Shown here piece after piece: positions 51,618 through 63,715 of a stretch of DNA of 64,000 nucleotides. This DNA is from Saussurea involucrata (Eukaryota; Streptophyta; Magnoliopsida; Asterales; Asteraceae). Numbering within the stretch: the first letter of the stretch is position 1; the number at the start of each line of letters is the position of its first letter. Where the stretch lies: the NCBI GenBank assembly GCA_033807775.1, contig JAWVWS010001077.1, positions 186,001 to 250,000 on the forward strand. Reading direction: 5' to 3'. The translations under genes and the position numbers were made by a program. A model generated the notes under the pieces. The model saw only the letters and a program-made list of their open reading frames with translations, ran no database searches and had not been told where the DNA came from.

Positions 51618-54600
51618 ATCTTCCAAAACCTAGATCCACAAGTTTCCAACCATAAGTATTTATCCTCAAATACTTAGAATCATTCCCCAAACCTTTAGAA
51701 CCTAAAATCTCAAATACATCAAGCCTTAATCTTCATAAATGAAGAAGGAGAAGAACACTTCAACTAAACATAACCAAAATCGTCCACAATACTCCAAGCG
51801 AGAAAGAAAGTGAACAAAATATGATTTTGACCAATTAATCCTTTAATGACATATTATGATTTCTACACATCAAAATATCCAAAAGCCCCAAATATGGTTG
51901 TTTTACAACATTTATGAAGATAACCATTTCAAAAGAGTTAAACTATTCCATTAACTCAACCATTGATATTTTCAAGTAAAACACCCAAATATTTGGAAAA
52001 TAACATTTTTGGCATGCACAAAGATTTCACAAATCAACCTGAACTCACGTCGCTAGATTTAAGCTAAATCTAGAATTTCTCCCAACGTAAGCTTCTTTGA
52101 TGCAACCCGGATCCTTTAGGCCAAATCTTCCAAAACCTAGATCCACAAGTTTCCAACCATAAGTATTTATCCTCAAATACTTAGAATCATTTCTCAAACA
52201 TTTAGAACCCAAAATCTCAAATACATCAAGCCCTAATCTTCATAAATGAAGAAGGAGAAGAACACTTCAACTAAACATAACCAAAATTTCCACAATACTC
52301 CAAACGAGAAAGAAAGTGAACAAAATATGATTTTGAGCAATTAATCCTTTAATGACATATTATGATTTCTACACATCAAAATATCCAAAAGCCCCAAATA
52401 TGGTTGTTTTACAACATTATGAAGATAACCATTTCAAAAGAGTTAAACTATTCCATTAACTCAACCATTGATATTTTCAAGTAAAACACCCAAATATTTG
52501 GAAAATAACATTTTTAGCATGCACAAAGATTTCACAAATCAACCTGAACTCACGTCGCTAGATTTAAGCTAAATCTAGAATTTCTCCCAACGTAAGCTTC
52601 TTTGATGCAACCCGGATCCTTTAGGCCAAATCTTCCAAAACCTAGATCCACAAGTTTCCAACCATAAGTATTTATCCTCAAATACTTAGAATCATTTCTC
52701 AAACATTTAGAACCCAAAATCTCAAATACATCAAGCCCTAATCTTCATAAATGAAGAAGGAGAAGAACACTTCAACTAAACATAACCAAAATTTCCACAA
52801 TACTCCAAACGAGAAAGAAAGTGAACAAAATATGATTTTGAGCAATTAATCCTTTAATGACATTATGATTTCTACACATCAAAATATCCAAAAGCCCCAA
52901 ATATGGTTGTTTTACAACATTTATGAAGATAAGCATTTCAAAAGAGTTAAACTATTCCATTAACTCAACCATTGATATTTTCAAGTAAAACACACAAATA
53001 TTTGGAAAATAACATTTTTGGCATGCACAAAGTTTTCAAAAATCAACCTGAACTCACCTCGCTAGATTTAAGCTAAATCTAGAATTTCTCCCAACGTAAG
53101 CTTCTTTGATGCAACCCGGATCCTTTAGGCCAAATCTTCCAAAACTCCACAAGTTTCCAACCATAAGTATTTATCCTCAAATACTTAGAATCATTCCCCA
53201 AACCTTTAGAACCTAAAATCTCAAATACATCAAGCCTTAATCTTCATAAATGAAGAAGGAGAAGAACACTTCAACTAAACATAACCAAAATCGTCCACAA
53301 TACTCCAAACGAGAAAGAAAGTGAACAAAATATGATTTTGAGCAATTAATCCTTTAATGACATATTATGATTTCTACACATCAAAATAACCAAAAGCCCC
53401 AAATATGGTTGTTTTACAACATTTATGAAGATAACCATTTCAAAAGAGTTAAACTATTCCATTAACTCAACCATTGATATTTTCAAGTAAAACACACAAA
53501 TATTTGGAAAATAACATTTTTGGCATGCACAAAGTTTTCACAAATCACCTTGAACTCACCTCGCTAGATTTAAGCTAAATCTAGAATTTCTCCCAACGTA
53601 AGCTCCTTTGATTCAACCCGAATCCTTTAGGCCAAATCTTTCAAAACCTAGATCCACAAGTTTCCAACCATAACTATTTATCCTCAAATACTTAGAATCA
53701 TTCCCCAAACATTTAGAACCCAAAATCTCAAATACATCAAGCCCTAATCTTCATAAATGAAGAAGGAGAAGAACACTTCAACTAAACATAACCAAAATCG
53801 TCCACAATACTCCAAACGAGAAAGAAAGTGAACAAAATATGATTTTGAGCAATTAATCCTTTAATGACATATTATGATTTCTACACATCAAAATATCCAA
53901 AAGCCCCAAATATGGTTGTTTTACAACATTATGAAGATAACAATTTCAAAAGAGTTAAACTATTCCATTAACTCAACCATTGATATTTTCAAGTAAAACA
54001 CCCAAATATTTGGAAAATAACATTTTTGGCATGCACAAAGATTTCACAAATCAACCTGAACTCACGTCGCTAGATTTAAGCTAAATCTAGAATTTCCCCC
54101 AACGTAAGCTTCTTTGATGCAACCCGGATCCTTTAGGCCAAATCTTCCAAAACCTAGATCCACAAGTTTCCAACCATAAGTATTTATCCTCAAATACTTA
54201 GAATCATTTCTCAAACATTTAGAACCCAAAATCTCAAATACATCAAGCCCTAATCTTCATAAATGAAGAAGGAGAAGAACACTTCAACTAAACATAACCA
54301 AAATTTCCACAATACTCCAAACGAGAAAGAAAGTGAACAAAATATGATTTTGAGCAATTAATCCTTTAATGACATATTATGATTTCTACACATCAAAATA
54401 TCCAAAAGCCCCAAATATGGTTGTTAACATTATGAAGATAACCATTTCAAAAGAGTTAAACTATTCCATTAACTCAACCATTCATATTTTCAAGTAAAAC
54501 ACCCAAATATTTGGAAAATAACATTTTTGGCATGCACAAAGTTTTCACAAATCAACCTGAACTCACGTCGCTAGATTTAAGCTAAATCTAGAATTTCTCC

Positions 54601-57162
54601 CAACGTAAGCTTCTTTGATGCAACCCGGATCCTTTAGGCCAAATCTTCCAAAACCTAGATCCGCAAGTTTCCAACCATAAGTATTTATCCTCAAATACTT
54701 AGAATCATTCCCCAAACATTTAGAACCCAAAATCTCAAATACATCAAGCCATAATCTTCATAAATGAAGAAGGAGAAGAACACTTCAACTAAACATAACC
54801 AAAATCGTCCACAATACTCCAAACGAGAAAGAAAGTGAACAAAATATGATTTTGTGCAATTAATCCTTTAATGACATATTAAGATTTCTACACATCAAAA
54901 TATCCAAAAGCCCCAAATATGGTTGTTTTACAACATTATGAAGATAACCATTTCAAAAGAGTTAAACTATTCCATTAACTCAACCATTGATATTTTCAAG
55001 TAAAACACCCAAATATTTGGAAAATAACATTTTTGGCATGCACAAAGATTTCACAAATCAACCTGAACTCACCTCGCTAGATTTAAGCTAAATCTAGAAT
55101 TTCTCCCAACGTAAGCTCCTTTGATGCAACCCGGATCCTTTAGGCCAAATCTTTCAAAACCTAGATCCACAAGTTTCCAACCATAACTATTTATCCTCAA
55201 ATACTTAGAATCATTCCCCAAACATTTAGAACCCAAAATCTCAAATACATCAAGCCCTAATCTTCATAAATGAAGAAGGAGAAGAACACTTCAACTAAAC
55301 ATAACCAAAATCGTCCACAATACTCCAAACGAGAAAGAAAGTGAACAAAATATGATTTTGAGCAATTAATCCTTTAATGACATATTATGATTTCTACACA
55401 TCAAAATATCCAAAAGCCCCAAATATGGTTGTTTTACAACATTATGAAGATAACCATTTCAAAAGAGTCAAACTATTCCATTAACTCAACCATTGATATT
55501 TTCAAGTAAAACACCCAAATATTTGGAAAATAACATTTTTGGCATGCACAAAGATTTCACAAATCAACCTGAACTCACGTCGCTAGATTTAAGCTAAATC
55601 TAGAATTTCTCCCAACGTAAGCTTCTTTGATGCAACCCGGATCTTTTAGGCCAAATCTTCCAAAACCTAGATCCACAAGTTTCCAACCATAAGTATTTAT
55701 CCTCAAATACTTAGAATCATTTCTCAAACATTTAGAACCCAAAATCTCAAATACATCAAGCCCTAATCTTCATAAATGAAGAAGGAGAAGAACACTTCAA
55801 CTAAACATAACCAAAATTTCCACAATACTCCAAACGAGAAAGAAAGTGAACAAAATATGATTTTGAGCAATTAATCCTTTAATGACATATTATGATTTCT
55901 ACACATCAAAATATCCAAAAGCCCCAAATATGGTTGTTAACATTATGAAGATAACCATTTCAAAAGAGTTAAACTATTCCATTAACTCAACCATTGATAT
56001 TTTCAAGTAAAACACCCAAATATTTGGAAAATAACATTTTTGGCATGCACAAAGTTTTCACAAATCAACCTGAACTCACGTCGCTAGATTTAAGCTAAAT
56101 CTAGAATTTCTCCCAACGTAAGCTTCTTTGATGCAACCCGGATCCTTTAGGCCAAATCTTCCAAAACCTAGATCCACAAGTTTCCAACCATAAGTATTTA
56201 TCCTCAAATACTTAGAATCATTTCTCAAACATTTAGAACCCAAAATCTCAAATACATCAAGCCCTAATCTTCATAAATGAAGAAGGAGAAGAACACTTCA
56301 ACTAAACATAACCAAAATTTCCACAATACTCCAAACGAGAAAGAAAGTGAACAAAATATGATTTTGAGCAATTAATCCTTTAATGACATATTATGATTTC
56401 TACACATCAAAATATCCAAAAGCCCCAAATATGGTTGTTAACATTATGAAGATAACCATTTCAAAAGAGTTAAACTATTCCATTAACTCAACCATTGATA
56501 TTTTCAAGTAAAACACCCAAATATTTGGAAAATAACATTTTTGGCATGCACAAAGTTTTCACAAATCAACCTGAACTCACGTCGCTAGATTTAAGCTAAA
56601 TCTAGAATTTCTCCCAACGTAAGCTTCTTTGATGCAACCCGGATCCTTTAGGCCAAATCTTCCAAAACCTAGATCCGCAAGTTTCCAACCATAAGTATTT
56701 ATCCTCAAATACTTAGAATCATTCCCCAAACATTTAGAACCCAAAATCTCAAATACATCAAGCCATAATCTTCATAAATGAAGAAGGAGAAGAACACTTC
56801 AACTAAACATAACCAAAATCGTCCACAATACTCCAAACGAGAAAGAAAGTGAACAAAATATGATTTTGAGCAATTAATCCTTTAATGACATATTATGATT
56901 TCTACACATCAAAATATCCAAAAGCCCCAAATATGGTTGTTTTACAACATTATGAAGATAACCATTTCAAAAGAGTTAAACTATTCCATTAACTCAACCA
57001 TTAATATTTTCAAGTAAAACACACAAATATTTGGAAAATAACATTTTTGGCATGCACAAAGTTTTCAAAAATCAACCTGAACTCACCTCGCTAGATTTAA
57101 GCTAAATCTAGAATTTCTCCCAACGTAAGCTTCTTTGATGCAACCCGGATCCTTTAGGCCAA
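51618..57162 (+). repeat. 11-unit higher-order repeat, copy 1 (5,545 bp)
   Basis: Units 103-113 start at 51618, 52125, 52630, 53134, 53636, 54142, 54643, 55149, 55655, 56156 and 56657. The first four (51618-53635) are also the second copy of the four-unit segment 98-101. Markers: CCAAGCGAG (u103), TTTTTAGCATGC (u104), GACATTATG (u105), AAAACTCCACAAG (u106), GATAACAATTT with TTTCCCCC (u107), GTTGTTAACATT with ATTCATATT (u108), TTTTGTGCAATT with ATATTAAG (u109), GAGTCAAAC with GGATCTTTT (u110), 501-bp twins (u111 and u112), GCCATAATC (u113). u113 ends like u97 and u102 (ATTAATATT, TTTTCAAAAATC), which marks it as the joint. Confidence 0.94.
55655..56656 (+). repeat. Tandem pair of 501-bp units, u111-u112
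   Basis: The two units agree at every site compared: TTTCTCAAAC, AATTTCCAC, GTTGTTAACATT, ATTGATATT, CAACCTG and CACGTCG. They recur together as u122-u123 (61200-62201), so this doubling is older than the 11-unit duplication. Confidence 0.88.
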
Positions 57163-60100
57163 ATCTTCCAAAACCTAGATCCACAAGTTTCCAACCATAA
57201 GTATTTATCCTCAAATACTTAGAATCATTCCCCAAACCTTTAGAACCTAAAATCTCAAATACATCAAGCCTTAATCTTCATAAATGAAGAAGGAGAAGAA
57301 CACTTCAACTAAACATAACCAAAATCGTCCACAATACTCCAAGCGAGAAAGAAAGTGAACAAAATATGATTTTGACCAATTAATCCTTTAATGACATATT
57401 ATGATTTCTACACATCAAAATATCCAAAAGCCCCAAATATGGTTGTTTTACAACATTTATGAAGATAACCATTTCAAAAGAGTTAAACTATTCCATTAAC
57501 TCAACCATTGATATTTTCAAGTAAAACACCCAAATATTTGGAAAATAACATTTTTGGCATGCACAAAGATTTCACAAATCAACCTGAACTCACGTCGCTA
57601 GATTTAAGCTAAATCTAGAATTTCTCCCAACGTAAGCTTCTTTGATGCAACCCGGATCCTTTAGGCCAAATCTTCCAAAACCTAGATCCACAAGTTTCCA
57701 ACCATAAGTATTTATCCTCAAATACTTAGAATCATTTCTCAAACATTTAGAACCCAAAATCTCAAATACATCAAGCCCTAATCTTCATAAATGAAGAAGG
57801 AGAAGAACACTTCAACTAAACATAACCAAAATTTCCACAATACTCCAAACGAGAAAGAAAGTGAACAAAATATGATTTTGAGCAATTAATCCTTTAATGA
57901 CATATTATGATTTCTACACATCAAAATATCCAAAAGCCCCAAATATGGTTGTTTTACAACATTATGAAGATAACCATTTCAAAAGAGTTAAACTATTCCA
58001 TTAACTCAACCATTGATATTTTCAAGTAAAACACCCAAATATTTGGAAAATAACATTTTTAGCATGCACAAAGATTTCACAAATCAACCTGAACTCACGT
58101 CGCTAGATTTAAGCTAAATCTAGAATTTCTCCCAACGTAAGCTTCTTTGATGCAACCCGGATCCTTTAGGCCAAATCTTCCAAAACCTAGATCCACAAGT
58201 TTCCAACCATAAGTATTTATCCTCAAATACTTAGAATCATTTCTCAAACATTTAGAACCCAAAATCTCAAATACATCAAGCCCTAATCTTCATAAATGAA
58301 GAAGGAGAAGAACACTTCAACTAAACATAACCAAAATTTCCACAATACTCCAAACGAGAAAGAAAGTGAACAAAATATGATTTTGAGCAATTAATCCTTT
58401 AATGACATTATGATTTCTACACATCAAAATATCCAAAAGCCCCAAATATGGTTGTTTTACAACATTTATGAAGATAAGCATTTCAAAAGAGTTAAACTAT
58501 TCCATTAACTCAACCATTGATATTTTCAAGTAAAACACACAAATATTTGGAAAATAACATTTTTGGCATGCACAAAGTTTTCAAAAATCAACCTGAACTC
58601 ACCTCGCTAGATTTAAGCTAAATCTAGAATTTCTCCCAACGTAAGCTTCTTTGATGCAACCCGGATCCTTTAGGCCAAATCTTCCAAAACTCCACAAGTT
58701 TCCAACCATAAGTATTTATCCTCAAATACTTAGAATCATTCCCCAAACCTTTAGAACCTAAAATCTCAAATACATCAAGCCTTAATCTTCATAAATGAAG
58801 AAGGAGAAGAACACTTCAACTAAACATAACCAAAATCGTCCACAATACTCCAAACGAGAAAGAAAGTGAACAAAATATGATTTTGACCAATTAATCCTTT
58901 AATGACATATTATGATTTCTACACATCAAAATATCCAAAAGCCCCAAATATGGTTGTTTTACAACATTTATGAAGATAACCATTTCAAAAGAGTTAAACT
59001 ATTCCATTAACTCAACCATTGATATTTTCAAGTAAAACACACAAATATTTGGAAAATAACATTTTTGGCATGCACAAAGTTTTCACAAATCACCTTGAAC
59101 TCACCTCGCTAGATTTAAGCTAAATCTAGAATTTCTCCCAACGTAAGCTCCTTTGATTCAACCCGAATCCTTTAGGCCAAATCTTTCAAAACCTAGATCC
59201 ACAAGTTTCCAACCATAACTATTTATCCTCAAATACTTAGAATCATTCCCCAAACATTTAGAACCCAAAATCTCAAATACATCAAGCCCTAATCTTCATA
59301 AATGAAGAAGGAGAAGAACACTTCAACTAAACATAACCAAAATCGTCCACAATACTCCAAACGAGAAAGAAAGTGAACAAAATATGATTTTGAGCAATTA
59401 ATCCTTTAATGACATATTATGATTTCTACACATCAAAATATCCAAAAGCCCCAAATATGGTTGTTTTACAACATTATGAAGATAACAATTTCAAAAGAGT
59501 TAAACTATTCCATTAACTCAACCATTGATATTTTCAAGTAAAACACCCAAATATTTGGAAAATAACATTTTTGGCATGCACAAAGATTTCACAAATCAAC
59601 CTGAACTCACGTCGCTAGATTTAAGCTAAATCTAGAATTTCCCCCAACGTAAGCTTCTTTGATGCAACCCGGATCCTTTAGGCCAAATCTTCCAAAACCT
59701 AGATCCACAAGTTTCCAACCATAAGTATTTATCCTCAAATACTTAGAATCATTTCTCAAACATTTAGAACCCAAAATCTCAAATACATCAAGCCCTAATC
59801 TTCATAAATGAAGAAGGAGAAGAACACTTCAACTAAACATAACCAAAATTTCCACAATACTCCAAACGAGAAAGAAAGTGAACAAAATATGATTTTGAGC
59901 AATTAATCCTTTAATGACATATTATGATTTCTACACATCAAAATATCCAAAAGCCCCAAATATGGTTGTTAACATTATGAAGATAACCATTTCAAAAGAG
60001 TTAAACTATTCCATTAACTCAACCATTCATATTTTCAAGTAAAACACCCAAATATTTGGAAAATAACATTTTTGGCATGCACAAAGTTTTCACAAATCAA

Positions 60101-62708
60101 CCTGAACTCACGTCGCTAGATTTAAGCTAAATCTAGAATTTCTCCCAACGTAAGCTTCTTTGATGCAACCCGGATCCTTTAGGCCAAATCTTCCAAAACC
60201 TAGATCCGCAAGTTTCCAACCATAAGTATTTATCCTCAAATACTTAGAATCATTCCCCAAACATTTAGAACCCAAAATCTCAAATACATCAAGCCATAAT
60301 CTTCATAAATGAAGAAGGAGAAGAACACTTCAACTAAACATAACCAAAATCGTCCACAATACTCCAAACGAGAAAGAAAGTGAACAAAATATGATTTTGT
60401 GCAATTAATCCTTTAATGACATATTAAGATTTCTACACATCAAAATATCCAAAAGCCCCAAATATGGTTGTTTTACAACATTATGAAGATAACCATTTCA
60501 AAAGAGTTAAACTATTCCATTAACTCAACCATTGATATTTTCAAGTAAAACACCCAAATATTTGGAAAATAACATTTTTGGCATGCACAAAGATTTCACA
60601 AATCAACCTGAACTCACCTCGCTAGATTTAAGCTAAATCTAGAATTTCTCCCAACGTAAGCTCCTTTGATGCAACCCGGATCCTTTAGGCCAAATCTTTC
60701 AAAACCTAGATCCACAAGTTTCCAACCATAACTATTTATCCTCAAATACTTAGAATCATTCCCCAAACATTTAGAACCCAAAATCTCAAATACATCAAGC
60801 CCTAATCTTCATAAATGAAGAAGGAGAAGAACACTTCAACTAAACATAACCAAAATCGTCCACAATACTCCAAACGAGAAAGAAAGTGAACAAAATATGA
60901 TTTTGAGCAATTAATCCTTTAATGACATATTATGATTTCTACACATCAAAATATCCAAAAGCCCCAAATATGGTTGTTTTACAACATTATGAAGATAACC
61001 ATTTCAAAAGAGTCAAACTATTCCATTAACTCAACCATTGATATTTTCAAGTAAAACACCCAAATATTTGGAAAATAACATTTTTGGCATGCACAAAGAT
61101 TTCACAAATCAACCTGAACTCACGTCGCTAGATTTAAGCTAAATCTAGAATTTCTCCCAACGTAAGCTTCTTTGATGCAACCCGGATCTTTTAGGCCAAA
61201 TCTTCCAAAACCTAGATCCACAAGTTTCCAACCATAAGTATTTATCCTCAAATACTTAGAATCATTTCTCAAACATTTAGAACCCAAAATCTCAAATACA
61301 TCAAGCCCTAATCTTCATAAATGAAGAAGGAGAAGAACACTTCAACTAAACATAACCAAAATTTCCACAATACTCCAAACGAGAAAGAAAGTGAACAAAA
61401 TATGATTTTGAGCAATTAATCCTTTAATGACATATTATGATTTCTACACATCAAAATATCCAAAAGCCCCAAATATGGTTGTTAACATTATGAAGATAAC
61501 CATTTCAAAAGAGTTAAACTATTCCATTAACTCAACCATTGATATTTTCAAGTAAAACACCCAAATATTTGGAAAATAACATTTTTGGCATGCACAAAGT
61601 TTTCACAAATCAACCTGAACTCACGTCGCTAGATTTAAGCTAAATCTAGAATTTCTCCCAACGTAAGCTTCTTTGATGCAACCCGGATCCTTTAGGCCAA
61701 ATCTTCCAAAACCTAGATCCACAAGTTTCCAACCATAAGTATTTATCCTCAAATACTTAGAATCATTTCTCAAACATTTAGAACCCAAAATCTCAAATAC
61801 ATCAAGCCCTAATCTTCATAAATGAAGAAGGAGAAGAACACTTCAACTAAACATAACCAAAATTTCCACAATACTCCAAACGAGAAAGAAAGTGAACAAA
61901 ATATGATTTTGAGCAATTAATCCTTTAATGACATATTATGATTTCTACACATCAAAATATCCAAAAGCCCCAAATATGGTTGTTAACATTATGAAGATAA
62001 CCATTTCAAAAGAGTTAAACTATTCCATTAACTCAACCATTGATATTTTCAAGTAAAACACCCAAATATTTGGAAAATAACATTTTTGGCATGCACAAAG
62101 TTTTCACAAATCAACCTGAACTCACGTCGCTAGATTTAAGCTAAATCTAGAATTTCTCCCAACGTAAGCTTCTTTGATGCAACCCGGATCCTTTAGGCCA
62201 AATCTTCCAAAACCTAGATCCGCAAGTTTCCAACCATAAGTATTTATCCTCAAATACTTAGAATCATTCCCCAAACATTTAGAACCCAAAATCTCAAATA
62301 CATCAAGCCATAATCTTCATAAATGAAGAAGGAGAAGAACACTTCAACTAAACATAACCAAAATCGTCCACAATACTCCAAACGAGAAAGAAAGTGAACA
62401 AAATATGATTTTGAGCAATTAATCCTTTAATGACATATTATGATTTCTACACATCAAAATATCCAAAAGCCCCAAATATGGTTGTTTTACAACATTTATG
62501 AAGATAACCATTTCAAAAGAGTTAAACTATTCCATTAACTCAACCATTGATATTTTCAAGTAAAACACACAAATATTTGGAAAATAACATTTTTGGCATG
62601 CACAAAGTTTTCACAAATCACCTTGAACTCACCTCGCTAGATTTAAGCTAAATCTAGAATTTCTCCCAACGTAAGCTCCTTTGATGCAACCCGGATCCTT
62701 TAGGCCAA
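57163..62708 (+). repeat. 11-unit higher-order repeat, copy 2 (5,546 bp)
   Basis: Units 114-124 start at 57163, 57670, 58175, 58679, 59181, 59687, 60188, 60694, 61200, 61701 and 62202. All eleven starts are exactly 5,545 bp after their partners. Differences are very few (u106 has GAGCAATT and AAAATAACC where u117 has GACCAATT and AAAATATCC). The right part of u124 differs from u113: ACATTTATG, ATTGATATT, CACCTTG and CTCCTTT in place of ACATTATG, ATTAATATT, TTTTCAAAAATC and CTTCTTT, which adds one base. Confidence 0.94.
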
Positions 62709-63715
62709 ATCTTTCAAAACCTAGATCCACAAGTTTCCAACCATAACTATTTATCCTCAAATACTTAGAATCATTCCCCAAACATTTAGAACCCAAAATC
62801 TCAAATACATCAAGCCCTAATCTTCATAAATGAAGAAGGAGAAGAACACTTCAACTAAACATAACCAAAATCGTCCACAATACTCCAAACGAGAAAGAAA
62901 GTGAACAAAATATGATTTTGAGCAATTAATCCTTTAATGACATATTATGATTTCTACACATCAAAATATCCAAAAGCCCCAAATATGGTTGTTTTACAAC
63001 ATTATGAAGATAACCATTTCAAAAGAGTTAAACTATTCCATTAACTCAACCATTGATATTTTCAAGTAAAACACCCAAATATTTGGAAAATAACATTTTT
63101 GGCATGCACAAAGATTTCACAAATCAACCTGAACTCACGTCGCTAGATTTAAGCTAAATCTAGAATTTCTCCCAACGTAAGCTTCTTTGATGCAACCCGG
63201 ATCCTTTAGGCCAAATCTTCCAAAACCTAGATCCACAAGTTTCCAACCATAAGTATTTATCCTCAAATACTTAGAATCATTTCTCAAACATTTAGAACCC
63301 AAAATCTCAAATACATCAAGCCCTAATCTTCATAAATGAAGAAGGAGAAGAACACTTCAACTAAACATAACCAAAATTTCCACAATACTCCAAACGAGAA
63401 AGAAAGTGAACAAAATATGATTTTGAGCAATTAATCCTTTAATGACATATTATGATTTCTACACATCAAAATATCCAAAAGCCCCAAATATGGTTGTTAA
63501 CATTATGAAGATAACCATTTCAAAAGAGTTAAACTATTCCATTAACTCAACCATTGATATTTTCAAGTAAAACACCCAAATATTTGGAAAATAACATTTT
63601 TGGCATGCACAAAGTTTTCACAAATCAACCTGAACTCACGTCGCTAGATTTAAGCTAAATCTAGAATTTCTCCCAACGTAAGCTTCTTTGATGCAACCCG
63701 GATCCTTTAGGCCAA
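62709..63715 (+). repeat. Units u125 and u126
   Basis: u125 (62709, 506 bp) is ATCTTTC/AACTATTT type with AAAGATTTCAC, close to u107 and u110 but without their private changes. u126 (63215, 501 bp) has AATTTCCAC, GTTGTTAACATT and ATTGATATT, as in u111. With u127 they repeat the three-unit order seen at 85-87, 94-96, 107-109 and 118-120. Confidence 0.88.
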
